Positions 1-7,532 of a DNA stretch of 10,533 nt are shown one piece after another. How positions within the stretch are numbered: position 1 is the stretch's first letter; every line of letters starts with the position of its first letter. This DNA comes from Thermoplasmatota archaeon. GTDB lineage: Archaea > Thermoplasmatota > JAQUQK01. The position numbers and the translations under genes were made by a program. The notes beneath the pieces were generated by a model. It ran no database searches. It saw only the letters and a list, made by a program, of their open reading frames with translations, and was not told the origin of the DNA. The DNA is taken from NCBI GenBank assembly GCA_028716125.1, contig JAQUQK010000052.1:1-10533 (forward strand). Direction: 5' to 3'.

Positions 1-1503
1 CTCCACTTCCTTGCGGTATGTCGGCCCTCCATTGTATGCGCAGAATGGAATAAGCCGTCCGTCGGGCGTAATTTGGTGTATCCCGCAGCGCTTCACGCGC
101 TCGATGTCGTAGTTGTATGAATCTTGGAAATGCATCGCCCCGATAAGCAGGGAGTTCCATGCGAACTTGCGCAGGGACGAATAGTCGTTCATCACTATTG
201 AGCGTATCACTGATTTGAGGTCAAGGCCCGCTGGCGCCTTTTTGCCGTCTATGTTGCGCAGGATTTTCCCGGAATTCAGCCAGACGTTCAAGCGCGGCGA
301 AAATGATTTTCTGGCGCTTATGGCAAGGTGCATCACGTCGGACATGAACCCTTCCACGTCCACAAAATCTGTAATTGGAATTACTTTGGGCGCAATTTGG
401 CACGACTTTTTCTTTTCCACGAAAACGTATGTCGCCATTCCGCAATGCGGGTGTGTCGTGAACGTTATCTGGGGCTTGTGCTCCACGGCTGCGACGAGTT
501 CGGAGACTGGCGCAACAAAAGGAACGGGATAGAAATCCGAGCGCTTGATTGCGCCGCCAGTATGCTTTTCAAGCGCAATGCAGAGATCAGGTATCGTGAA
601 GCGCTGGCGCTGTCTCTCTTTTAGGGAGATGCGCCCTGTGAAAGCCACGGGCTGGTAGTTTATTCCTCTTATGATGTCGCTGTTTTTCACCGCGAAGTCG
701 AATATCGGCCCGACCTGTCCATCGTTGACTGTCTTTACAACGGTTGGCACAAGCACGGTGCTGAGCGAAGGAGCGGACTTCCGGCAATTCTCTATTGCCT
801 TTTCCTTTACCTTGAGCAAACGCCTGCCGCGCGATTTCAGGTATATTTCATCGTCCAATCCGTCAAATTGCAGGTATGCCGTTTTCAGCCCCGCATTCAC
901 CATTTCCTGCACGAAGCGCGGGTCCTCGGCCATCTTCAGCCCGTTGGTGGCCACTTGTACCTGCCGGAATCCCATGCGCGACGCAGTACGCAAAATTTCA
1001 ATAAAATCCGCGCGTATCGTAGGCTCGCCGCCCGAAAACTGGATTGCCGCCACGGGTACGGGCTTGTTTTCCCTAAGAACGCGCATCATTCCGACAATCG
1101 TCTTGAAATCCGGTTCGTAGACGTAGCCGGCGGCATTTGCATTGGCAAAACAGATTGGACAGCGCAGGTTGCAGCGGTTTGTCAAATCCATGTTTGCAAG
1201 GAGCGTATGAGTCAGGTGCGCGTCGCACAAACCACAGTCAAATGGGCAGCCGTCCGTCACTGGCACGCGCGGGTTTTCAACGCCTTTTCCATCGTATGCG
1301 AACTCCTCTGCCTTTGCATACATATCCGCGTCAGACCAGTAAACGTCAGAGAAGGTGTCATGTTCCGCGCATTTCTTCTCAATAAGGACTTTTCCGCCCT
1401 TCTCGAAAATATGAGCCGAAATGATCTTTCCGCATTCCGGGCAGAGAGATTTGATATTTCTTGGAAGCGTTCTATTCGGGCGGATTTGATTTTGTTTTTC
1501 CAT
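1..1503 (-). CDS. tes: Radical SAM tetraether lipid synthase (Tes)-like protein, partial at the left edge
   Basis: The gene runs off the left edge with 501 codons visible and no stop. It starts at ATG 1503, the first possible start. The N-terminus has a rubredoxin-like Cys pair (C21, C24) with C45 and H48 nearby. A GCPFDCGLC motif follows (C86, C90, C93), then the radical SAM CX3CX2C motif NRCNLRCPIC (C111, C115, C118) and the SAM-binding SGGEP at 157-161. C354 and C368, and a C-terminal pair C473/C488 in CGIHQ...PFCAYN, complete a multi-cluster Cys inventory. This order matches the archaeal family containing Methanocaldococcus MJ0619 (Tes), which joins the phytanyl chain ends of two lipids by C-C bonds to make membrane-spanning tetraethers. 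MJ0619 is of about this length, so only a few residues should be missing. The exact substrate is inferred, because related radical SAM paralogs share this architecture. Confidence 0.85.
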   Translation of the reverse strand, partial: MEKQNQIRPNRTLPRNIKSLCPECGKIISAHIFEKGGKVLIEKKCAEHDTFSDVYWSDADMYAKAEEFAYDGKGVENPRVPVTDGCPFDCGLCDAHLTHTLLANMDLTNRCNLRCPICFANANAAGYVYEPDFKTIVGMMRVLRENKPVPVAAIQFSGGEPTIRADFIEILRTASRMGFRQVQVATNGLKMAEDPRFVQEMVNAGLKTAYLQFDGLDDEIYLKSRGRRLLKVKEKAIENCRKSAPSLSTVLVPTVVKTVNDGQVGPIFDFAVKNSDIIRGINYQPVAFTGRISLKERQRQRFTIPDLCIALEKHTGGAIKRSDFYPVPFVAPVSELVAAVEHKPQITFTTHPHCGMATYVFVEKKKSCQIAPKVIPITDFVDVEGFMSDVMHLAISARKSFSPRLNVWLNSGKILRNIDGKKAPAGLDLKSVIRSIVMNDYSSLRKFAWNSLLIGAMHFQDSYNYDIERVKRCGIHQITPDGRLIPFCAYNGGPTYRKEVE

Positions 1504-1530
1504 GTCTACAATATCAATTACGTTAAACCA

Positions 1531-1538
1531 TATTAAAA
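1531..1538 (-). promoter_or_regulatory. TATA-like box for the tes-like gene
   Basis: The minus strand reads TTTTAATA, centred about 32 bases before the ATG at 1503. An archaeal start site about 25 bases downstream would fall near 1510, giving a leader of only a few bases. There is no ribosome binding site before this ATG, which agrees with a nearly leaderless transcript. Inferred from spacing and composition only. Confidence 0.45.
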
Positions 1539-1567
1539 TCTAACCTTGAAAACTTCGGCAATTGACT

Positions 1568-1589
1568 AAAAATTGGGCAAAGAGAAAAA
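1568..1589 (-). terminator. T-rich terminator after hypC
   Basis: On the minus strand two T5 tracts (1585-1589 and 1568-1572) follow directly after the hypC stop codon. Oligo-T tracts without a strong hairpin are the usual archaeal intrinsic termination signal. It would end the psmB-aCPSF1-hypC unit before the tes promoter. Confidence 0.45.
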
Positions 1590-1591
1590 GA

Positions 1592-1822
1592 CTATTTCTT
1601 GTTTTTGTTTGCCTCAAAAATCTGGTCCCACAGCTTGCGAGTTTCGAGTGCCTCTTTCTCGTCCATTATCTGGATGGCATATCCTGCATGGACGACGACG
1701 TAATCGCCAACCTTCGCATCGACAAGTGAAATATTGCATTGGCGGGAAGAGCCTTCGCCGAAATCAACCTCGGCCTTGTTATCGGTTATTTTCAATATTT
1801 TTCCTGGAATTGCAAGACACAT
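1592..1822 (-). CDS. hypC: HypC/HupF family [NiFe]-hydrogenase maturation chaperone
   Basis: A 76-residue protein opening with MCLAIPGK, the hallmark of HypC. Cys2 is the conserved residue that contacts HypD and the hydrogenase large-subunit precursor while the Fe(CN)2CO group is delivered. The second family signature, VHAGYA, sits at residues 44-49. The length is normal for HypC. GGTGAG at 1826-1831 lies three bases before the ATG, and the start is 21 bases after the aCPSF1 stop, so the gene is probably co-transcribed with aCPSF1. No hypD, hypE or hydrogenase gene is in the window. Its presence implies that a [NiFe]-hydrogenase is encoded elsewhere in the genome, which is an inference. Confidence 0.93.
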   Translation of the reverse strand: MCLAIPGKILKITDNKAEVDFGEGSSRQCNISLVDAKVGDYVVVHAGYAIQIMDEKEALETRKLWDQIFEANKNKK

Positions 1823-1843
1823 TTTCTCACCATTGTTTCATTT

Positions 1844-3751
1844 TCACTTGAAGCGCACCGTCTCGAGGTTCATGAGCGCTCTCGTTTCCATTCCGTACTG
1901 CTTGTGCAGGGATGACGAAAGCTGTATGCACTTCTCGGCTTCGCCATGGCCTATCAGTATTATTTCCGGCTGGGGGCGCATGTCATATATGTAATTCATA
2001 AGCTGGCGGCGGTCGGAATGGCCTGAGAAACCGTCGCAAGTCTCAATGTTCAGGTTTATCTTGATAATCTTCTGGTCCTTGCCCATTCCAAGCTGCAGCT
2101 CTTTCATGCCGTTCTGGATGCGGCGGCCCATCGTGCCTTCCGCCTGATAACCGACAAACAGCAGAGTGTTCTTTGCTTCCGGCGCCCACTGCTTGAAGTA
2201 TTCCATTATCGGCCCGCCGTTCATCATGCCCGCGGTTCCGATTATTATGCACGGGTCGGGGTCATTCAATATCTTGTCGCGCATCTCGCCGCTGTCAACC
2301 CTGTGGAATATCTTTGACAGGAACGGGTTTTCGCCCATGTGGAATATGTCGTTGCGGAGTTGATAGTTGAGGTACTCGGGATATGCGGCGTGAATCGCGG
2401 TTGCTTCCCAGATCATTCCGTCGAGGTATACTGGAACTTCAGGCAGCTGTTTTGTCGACATAAGGTTCTGCAAAACGAGCATTACTTCCTGCGAGCGCCC
2501 TACTGCGAACGCGGGGATCATCACTTTTCCTTTCTTTGCAAGCGTCCTTCCAATGATGTCCTTCATCTGGTCGACGGCCTCGCGGCGCGAAGGCTGGAAG
2601 TCGTTCGGCCCTCCATAGGTCGCTTCCATCACGAGCGCCTCTATGCGCGGGAACTTGTTCGTCGCCGGGTCGAAAAGCCAGGTCTGCTCGTACTTTATGT
2701 CGCCTGAGAATACCATATTATACTGCCCGTCGCCAAAGTGCAGGTGCGCAGACGATGAGCCGAGGATATGGCCCGCATTCCACATTGTAAGTTTTATGTC
2801 GGGCGATACGTCGGTCGTGTCGCCGTAGTTGAGAGTTATACAGTGTTTTATCATTTCACGGACATTCTCGGAATCATACGGAACCTTATGGCCTTCTCCG
2901 CCAGTTACTTTTATAGAGTCCAACGCAAGCAATGTCATTATGTCGCGCGTGGGCGGCGTGCAGTAAACCGGCCCCTCGAAGCCATATTTGAACAACAGCG
3001 GGACAAGGCCGCAGTGGTCAAGGTGGGCATGGGTGATGATGACTGCATCAATTGTGTTTGGCGGCCACACTTCGGGAAGATGAAGATAAGGGGAAGCGCT
3101 TGCTTCCGATGAAGTGTTTAGGCCGCAGTCAATAAGTATCCTGCTGTTTGGGGTCGTGACAAGAACGCAGCTCCTTCCGATTTCGCGGAATGCGCCAAGT
3201 GTTGTAAGGCGTATCCAGAATTCGTTGCTCCTTCCGCTGTAAATCTTCCTTCCGACCTTGCGGAGGAACGCCCTTCTATCGTCTACGACGCTTCTCAAAT
3301 ATTCGCGTATTTCGCGGACACTTTTTGAAGGTATCGGGGGCGTGCGTATGACTTTCGGATTCCAGCCGATTTTCTTTTTGAGCTCATTAAGGGTGGCGCC
3401 GTATTTTCCTATGGCAAATCCCGGCTTTGCCGCCTCTATCGTGACTTCGCAAGTTTCCGGTTCGAAGAAAATGTCGGAAACTTCCGCTTCTTTTGGAATG
3501 GTTGCCTTTATTTCGGCCTCGGCGCCTTCCTGCGCCGCAAGCACGGATGGGTCAGCCCGTATCGTGATACGCTTCTGCAGGCCTTTTGCAAGATAGCGGA
3601 CCATGTCTGTGTTGTCTGCGAATTTTTCCGGAGTCTTAGTATAGACTACAAGCGTTGCCCCTTCGAATTCCACGTCGCTTATGTCAACGTCGGCGGGAAC
3701 TCCGCGGCGCACCGCATCGGTCACTTCCTTCAATACGTCGTCTACGGTCAT
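1844..3751 (-). CDS. fttA: aCPSF1/FttA: KH-domain beta-CASP ribonuclease and transcription termination factor
   Basis: A 635-residue protein, the usual length for archaeal aCPSF1. Two KH domains occupy about residues 1-145, with the second GxxG loop seen as GKYG at 115-118. The metallo-beta-lactamase core follows with HAHLDH at 241-246, zinc ligands H328 and D351, and beta-CASP motif A at E376 (MEATYG). FSGHSD (575-580) and GHGE (H602) supply the late metal ligands. All expected catalytic residues are present. The family cleaves nascent RNA 3' ends and, in methanogens and Thermococcus, drives factor-dependent transcription termination. It lies 73 bases after psmB, the same neighbour pair as MJ1237/MJ1236. 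Only a weak AGGT precedes the ATG at 3751. hypC follows after 21 bases. Confidence 0.96.
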   Translation of the reverse strand: MTVDDVLKEVTDAVRRGVPADVDISDVEFEGATLVVYTKTPEKFADNTDMVRYLAKGLQKRITIRADPSVLAAQEGAEAEIKATIPKEAEVSDIFFEPETCEVTIEAAKPGFAIGKYGATLNELKKKIGWNPKVIRTPPIPSKSVREIREYLRSVVDDRRAFLRKVGRKIYSGRSNEFWIRLTTLGAFREIGRSCVLVTTPNSRILIDCGLNTSSEASASPYLHLPEVWPPNTIDAVIITHAHLDHCGLVPLLFKYGFEGPVYCTPPTRDIMTLLALDSIKVTGGEGHKVPYDSENVREMIKHCITLNYGDTTDVSPDIKLTMWNAGHILGSSSAHLHFGDGQYNMVFSGDIKYEQTWLFDPATNKFPRIEALVMEATYGGPNDFQPSRREAVDQMKDIIGRTLAKKGKVMIPAFAVGRSQEVMLVLQNLMSTKQLPEVPVYLDGMIWEATAIHAAYPEYLNYQLRNDIFHMGENPFLSKIFHRVDSGEMRDKILNDPDPCIIIGTAGMMNGGPIMEYFKQWAPEAKNTLLFVGYQAEGTMGRRIQNGMKELQLGMGKDQKIIKINLNIETCDGFSGHSDRRQLMNYIYDMRPQPEIILIGHGEAEKCIQLSSSLHKQYGMETRALMNLETVRFK

Positions 3752-3792
3752 TTAATTCAAACCTTTGAAACTTTAATCGTGGTTGTTTACAA

Positions 3793-3800
3793 GCTAAAAA
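3793..3800 (-). promoter_or_regulatory. Possible internal TATA-like box for aCPSF1
   Basis: The minus strand reads TTTTTAGC about 45 bases before the aCPSF1 ATG, which would give a leader of about 20 bases. The match to an archaeal TATA box is poor. The same T tract could instead be a weak terminator after psmB. The 73-base gap allows either a separate promoter or read-through from psmB. Confidence 0.2.
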
Positions 3801-3824
3801 TGAAAGATATTTGAGATTGAGAAT

Positions 3825-4466
3825 TTAGTGCTTTGAGTCCATTTCCTTTACTTTTTCCTCGGCTTCCTTCAGGTTGAGGTTTATGGTTTCATATCCTTTC
3901 TTTGTTATTTTTGCAACTTCAATTCCGTCGCCGGATGCCGAATCGCGCTTCATTGCCATGAATATTGCGCGTATTGCTAGGTTAACACCGTCTTCTGCGC
4001 TCATGCCGTCCCTGAAGTGGTCCTCAAGCACGCCGTAAACGTAAGGCGAGCCCGATCCAGTGGAAACGTATTTGTCCGGTATGGAGCCGCCGGCGGCGTC
4101 AAGCGAATACACCCAGTTCCCTTCGCCGTCTACTCCGCCCATTATGAGCTGGACGTAGTAAGGCACATATCTCTGCCCTGCGAGGATGTTTGCCATCATT
4201 GTGGATGCCGCGCGAACCGACATGGAAGCGCCGTTTCTTATCTTGTAGAGTTCCGCTTCGGCCTTTGCATATCTTGCAAGAACCTGCGCGTCGCCGACAA
4301 GACCTGCTGTTGTGAGCGCCATGTTGTCATCTATCTTGAAGAGCTTCTGCGTCATCTTGTGGGCGATCATCGTGCCCATGGTTGCGCGGTGCTCTGTAGC
4401 TATGACCACGCCGTCCTTGCAAACAATTCCTAGCGTCGTCGTGCCGGTTTTCTTGACTTCTTCCAA
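3825..4466 (-). CDS. psmB: Proteasome beta subunit (threonine protease)
   Basis: A 213-residue precursor beginning MEEVKKTG before TTTLGIV. Self-cleavage between Gly8 and Thr9 would expose the catalytic threonine. Numbered from that Thr1, Glu17 (ATEHRA) and Lys33 (TQKLF) stand exactly where the archaeal 20S beta active site needs them. The GSGSPYVYGVLE segment is typical of active beta subunits. The product forms the inner rings of the 20S core with the alpha subunit, which is not in this window. The start codon is TTG at 4464-4466. No in-frame ATG lies nearby upstream, and a GGTGAT ribosome binding site is correctly spaced. aCPSF1 follows downstream, a neighbourhood also found in Methanocaldococcus. 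The eight-residue propeptide is short, as usual for archaea. Confidence 0.97.
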   Translation of the reverse strand: MEEVKKTGTTTLGIVCKDGVVIATEHRATMGTMIAHKMTQKLFKIDDNMALTTAGLVGDAQVLARYAKAEAELYKIRNGASMSVRAASTMMANILAGQRYVPYYVQLIMGGVDGEGNWVYSLDAAGGSIPDKYVSTGSGSPYVYGVLEDHFRDGMSAEDGVNLAIRAIFMAMKRDSASGDGIEVAKITKKGYETINLNLKEAEEKVKEMDSKH

Positions 4467-4469
4467 GTT

Positions 4470-4476
4470 ATCACCT
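4470..4476 (-). promoter_or_regulatory. Ribosome binding site that fixes the TTG start of psmB
   Basis: The minus strand reads AGGTGATAACTTG: GGTG, five bases, then TTG. The same GGTG-N5-start spacing is found at hypC, which supports TTG as the true start of psmB rather than a downstream codon. Confidence 0.7.
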
Positions 4477-4511
4477 ATGAGTTGAACCTAGTCCAGAGAG
4501 AGACAATGTAG

Positions 4512-4529
4512 AATCATTATAAAATGATT
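4512..4529 (-). repeat. Short inverted repeat in the psmB upstream region
   Basis: AATCATT (4512-4518) and AATGATT (4523-4529) form a perfect 7-base inverted repeat around ATAA. On the minus strand the centre reads TTTATAAT and could serve as a TATA box, with a start near 4493 and a leader of about 27 bases. Alternatively the repeat could be an operator or an RNA hairpin inside a longer leader. The sequence alone does not decide between these. Confidence 0.35.
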
Positions 4530-4597
4530 AAGGCTCTCGGACACACAATTCGCCGTTGTCCCTTCTTCTATTCCGAGCAAATAGGAATCCTTTGGAG

Positions 4598-4606
4598 TAT
4601 ATATAA
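4598..4606 (-). promoter_or_regulatory. Strong TATA-like box upstream of psmB
   Basis: The minus strand reads TTATATATA. It is the best TATA match in the 178-base gap between psmB and the DUF996 gene. Transcription from it would start near 4577 and give psmB a leader of about 110 bases containing the inverted repeat at 4512-4529. On the plus strand the box would fire into the antisense of the DUF996 gene, where no plausible plus-strand gene exists. Confidence 0.4.
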
Positions 4607-4644
4607 GCATTGTTGGTTGTTCCCTTGGCGTCTCTTCCCTTGCG

Positions 4645-5244
4645 CTACTTCTGCAGTTCCGGCGCTGCCTCTGCAGGCTTTGTTGGCAGTTCGTCTGGCA
4701 GCGAGAAGAACGCTACGATCGCAAGTATGTCCGCGACAAAGCTAATTACAAGCCCCACCAATATTATGGCGGTCGCAGCCCCAATAAGGTAAAGGAGACC
4801 GGCTGTTGCGAACATCTGGATTCCCATATGTTTCGCTATGCTTTCGTAAGCCTTCTTCTGATATATGGCACCGATTATGAAAAGGACTATTGTGGGTATT
4901 GCTGCTACAAGTATAGATTTCATTATTGCAAGCATTGTTTCAGTGCTACGCATGTTTTCCATCATCTGGCCGTAATTCATCATGCCCGAAAGTGCCGAAA
5001 CCCCAAGGGATGCTATGAAGATTATTATGAATGAAAACGTTCCTGCCAGCCCAAGAATAAAGTATATCAGGTAATTCTTGAAAATCGATTGGTCTTTGGT
5101 CATTTTGGAAAGTTCGCTCATTGCCAGGAACACAAGAACGATTCCCGCAAGGCCGAATAAAAATCCGACGTTCGGGATAAGCCCGCCAAAAGCCCCCAAG
5201 ATGAGCCCTATTCCTCCAAGCAACTTAACATCGTGCAGTTTCAT
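4645..5244 (-). CDS. DUF996 family integral membrane protein
   Basis: A 199-residue hydrophobic protein with about five or six membrane segments, near residues 8-24, 26-43, 57-82, 108-128, 144-165 and 166-182. A short polar tail at 183-199 is rich in Pro, Ala and Glu. The N-terminal pattern KLLGGIGLILG and the SIFKNYLIYFILG segment resemble DUF996, an archaeal membrane family of unknown function. The assignment rests on my recognition of these segments and has not been searched. The gene appears to be a single unit with its own TATA box and no ribosome binding site before ATG 5244, so it is probably leaderless. No transport or catalytic motif is visible and I assign no function. Confidence 0.75.
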   Translation of the reverse strand: MKLHDVKLLGGIGLILGAFGGLIPNVGFLFGLAGIVLVFLAMSELSKMTKDQSIFKNYLIYFILGLAGTFSFIIIFIASLGVSALSGMMNYGQMMENMRSTETMLAIMKSILVAAIPTIVLFIIGAIYQKKAYESIAKHMGIQMFATAGLLYLIGAATAIILVGLVISFVADILAIVAFFSLPDELPTKPAEAAPELQK

Positions 5245-5270
5245 GGCATCAATTCGAATATGAAAATTTC

Positions 5271-5280
5271 AATATATATG
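5271..5280 (-). promoter_or_regulatory. TATA box for the DUF996 gene
   Basis: The minus strand reads CATATATATT, centred about 31 bases before the ATG at 5244. The predicted transcription start falls within about five bases of the start codon, so the mRNA is probably leaderless. Confidence 0.55.
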
Positions 5281-5299
5281 CATTGCGGGTTTGCAATAT

Positions 5300-5315
5300 A
5301 AAAAATCAAGAAAAA
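5300..5315 (-). terminator. T-rich terminator after the GH127-like gene
   Basis: On the minus strand T5 (5311-5315) and T6 (5300-5305) tracts begin three bases after the TAG stop at 5319. This is a typical archaeal oligo-T termination signal and lies just upstream of the DUF996 promoter. Confidence 0.55.
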
Positions 5316-5318
5316 TGC

Positions 5319-7433
5319 CTAACTGCCCAAAATCGGCAAAGCGCCGCCTATAAGTGGAATGTACGAAATTCTAAGTCGGACCGAGCCATACGGCTTCAGG
5401 ATTACCTGTTCGTCGGGCTCTATTGACATCACAGGGCTTTGCGGCAGAGGATCTGCGCTTTGCAGAGGGCTTTCTACCCATGTCGGTATCTTGCGCCCAT
5501 CCATCTTGACTATGATCGGCGTGTTGTCCGGCATCCAAGGCTGGAGGCCCACTTCTTTGCCGAGATCGACAACCTCAAAAGCCGAGGCAATATCATCCTC
5601 AGATGCAACTACTCCGTAGTTCCAATCCGATGCAGAGTGCACCTGCCACGGGCCGAAGCGCTCGTCGCTATAGTTCACGCCGGGGAAAAGAAGGGTGTGC
5701 TGTTGCTCTGCAATTGGATAAGTGGGAGTGTCCCTATCGAGAATCCAATCCTCATTAATTGCTATGGAAAAAACGAGCGGGCCGTATTGGACTCCGACGG
5801 AATCTTTTTCCCATCTTGATATGTTTATTTCCCTTGGCAAATTGAGCAAAATCGTATCGCCCTGCTTCCACTTGCGCTCAATGGCTATAAATGTGGAATT
5901 CTTAAGATTGCTTGCCGATTCGACGACCGAGCCAGATGCGTCAAGTATCGAGTATGATGCGCCAGCGCACCACTGCGGAATCCTAAGCTGGATTGGGAAT
6001 TCAACGGCCCTTTCGGGATTTACAGTCAGTTTTACAGAGCCGCGGAAAGGATAGTCCGTCTCTTCCACTATGTTCACTTTCGTTCCGTCATCTGCGGCCG
6101 CATTCACTTCGCACGGCCCATATACAATCGCAGCCAAAGCCCCGTCGCTTGAAGCCATCCATAGATGCTCGCAAAGCGAAGGCCAGCCATAGTGCATGTT
6201 GAATGCGCAGCATTTGTATGCGGGAGCGGTTCCAAACTGGAGTGCATCCGGATATGGCATCGAGAACGTGCCGCTCATATAGCCGCAGTCCACCTGGTTG
6301 GGCTGCTGGAAATACTGGTGGCCAGTCATGTCGGGCTTTAGCGTTGCCGGAAGCGCGTTGAACGCCAACCTTTCAAGGCGGTCTGCAAACATCGGGTCGC
6401 CGGTTATGCCAAGAATCGTTTCCATGCTGTACATTTCCTCAACGACCTGGCACGTTTCGGAGCCGGCGGTCCCTCTTGTAAGCTCCACTCTTTCGTCCCC
6501 GGCGTGCGTCCCCTCGATTTGGCCGTGGTATTTTGCGATGTGTTCTACTCCCGCATAGGCCGCGTCAAAGTACCTTTTGTCATGGCTTTGCAGCCAGTAA
6601 AGCGCAGGAAGCTTGTATGCCATTGCGATATTTACCGTATGGGTCTGGTCTTGCGGGGCAGGGTTCACGGCTATTATCGGAGAATCCGTTTCAAACAGCG
6701 TTGTCCAGTCGTAAGTCTTTTCGGATATCATCTGCCCGAGATCCAAAAGCCATGATTCGCCTGTTTTGGAATAAAGCCAGTAGACGCTTGCAATGTTCTC
6801 GGCGCCCCTCATTCCGCCCCAGGTACCAAGCCCATTCGGATCGTTTGGCAGGCTTGCAAGCTCGTATTTGAAGAATTTAGTCATGAAAGGTATAACGCGC
6901 TCGTCGCCAGTTGCATCATAATATATGCGAAGCGCGTGAAGCATCGGCATCCTCGGCCACCAGTACAAATCAGCACTGCGGCTTGAATCCGTGCTGACCG
7001 GACCGAAAAGTCCGTCTTCGCGCTGGCTGTTGATTGTCCAGTTGATCCATTTTAATGCCCTTTCGATGAGCGTCTTGTTCCCTGTCTGATATGCAAGGTC
7101 GGTGAGTCCCCTGACGTAATAAGGCGCAGATTCCCATGAATCAACACTGCCGCCAAGCCAGTCGCTGTCAGGTCCGACATCCATGTGCAGGTTCTCAAGG
7201 TTTCCAGTAATTCCGTCCGCCTGGAGCTGAAGCTGGTTTGCAAGCCATCCGTTTGCGGTTATCGTCCCTATTGGCAGCTTGACATATGAATTCTCTTGCA
7301 GTGGTGCAAGATTATTATCATACAAAAATTTGCCTTCATCATTGCCTGAACTCTCTCTTCCGCCGATGCAGCCCGAGAATAGCACAAAAATCGTGCAAAG
7401 GCTAAACGCAAGCGCCAAGATTCTTTTTGACAT
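5319..7433 (-). CDS. Secreted lipoprotein, GH127/DUF1680-type beta-L-arabinofuranosidase-like glycosidase
   Basis: A 704-residue protein from ATG 7433. A TTG directly before it would add one residue. The signal peptide has basic SKR, a hydrophobic run and lipobox LFSGC with Cys22, followed by a Ser/Gly/Glu linker, so the mature protein should be lipid-anchored outside the cell. A helical barrel region (about 50-420) carries SETC (E326, C328) and KCC (C408, C409). These match the Glu and three Cys that bind zinc in the GH127 enzyme HypBA1, whose nucleophile is the first Cys of the CC pair. GDER, VVEEMYS and FNALPA place it in the broad DUF1680 group, and the HypBA1 acid/base neighbourhood is not clearly conserved. 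A beta-rich C-terminal half follows. The sugar substrate is not determined. Such enzymes are commoner in bacteria, so transfer is possible. It has its own promoter and terminator. Confidence 0.88.
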   Translation of the reverse strand: MSKRILALAFSLCTIFVLFSGCIGGRESSGNDEGKFLYDNNLAPLQENSYVKLPIGTITANGWLANQLQLQADGITGNLENLHMDVGPDSDWLGGSVDSWESAPYYVRGLTDLAYQTGNKTLIERALKWINWTINSQREDGLFGPVSTDSSRSADLYWWPRMPMLHALRIYYDATGDERVIPFMTKFFKYELASLPNDPNGLGTWGGMRGAENIASVYWLYSKTGESWLLDLGQMISEKTYDWTTLFETDSPIIAVNPAPQDQTHTVNIAMAYKLPALYWLQSHDKRYFDAAYAGVEHIAKYHGQIEGTHAGDERVELTRGTAGSETCQVVEEMYSMETILGITGDPMFADRLERLAFNALPATLKPDMTGHQYFQQPNQVDCGYMSGTFSMPYPDALQFGTAPAYKCCAFNMHYGWPSLCEHLWMASSDGALAAIVYGPCEVNAAADDGTKVNIVEETDYPFRGSVKLTVNPERAVEFPIQLRIPQWCAGASYSILDASGSVVESASNLKNSTFIAIERKWKQGDTILLNLPREINISRWEKDSVGVQYGPLVFSIAINEDWILDRDTPTYPIAEQQHTLLFPGVNYSDERFGPWQVHSASDWNYGVVASEDDIASAFEVVDLGKEVGLQPWMPDNTPIIVKMDGRKIPTWVESPLQSADPLPQSPVMSIEPDEQVILKPYGSVRLRISYIPLIGGALPILGS

Positions 7434-7466
7434 CAAACCAACCAGAGAAGGTATATTACAAAATCG

Positions 7467-7474
7467 AATATAAT
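7467..7474 (-). promoter_or_regulatory. TATA-like box for the GH127-like gene
   Basis: The minus strand reads ATTATATT, about 37 bases before ATG 7433. It predicts a leader of roughly a dozen bases. No clear ribosome binding site precedes the start; the bases there read GGTTGGTTTG. Confidence 0.45.
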
Positions 7475-7514
7475 TCTGCCCAAAATCAAAATTGCATGCA
7501 AAAATCGAGGAATG

Positions 7515-7530
7515 AAAAATTGAAAGAAAA
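7515..7530 (-). terminator. T-rich terminator after the LSm gene
   Basis: On the minus strand TTTTC, TTTC and TTTTT tracts follow within a few bases of the LSm stop codon, with another T5 at 7500-7504. They separate the LSm unit from the promoter of the glycosidase gene. Confidence 0.5.
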
Positions 7531-7532
7531 TT

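Noticed and set aside
868..1536. Plus-strand open frame of 222 codons
   Set aside because: It is antisense to the tes-like gene, has no recognisable motif, and the opposite strand has a complete radical SAM motif set.
4475..4500. tRNA T-arm-like sequence (GGTTCAACTC on the minus strand)
   Set aside because: The T stem has a mismatch and no anticodon, D or acceptor arm can be placed around it. It is leader sequence of psmB.
4524..4745. Plus-strand 73-codon frame near the strong TATA box at 4598-4606
   Set aside because: It begins upstream of that TATA box, overlaps the DUF996 gene antisense, and has no ribosome binding site or family resemblance.
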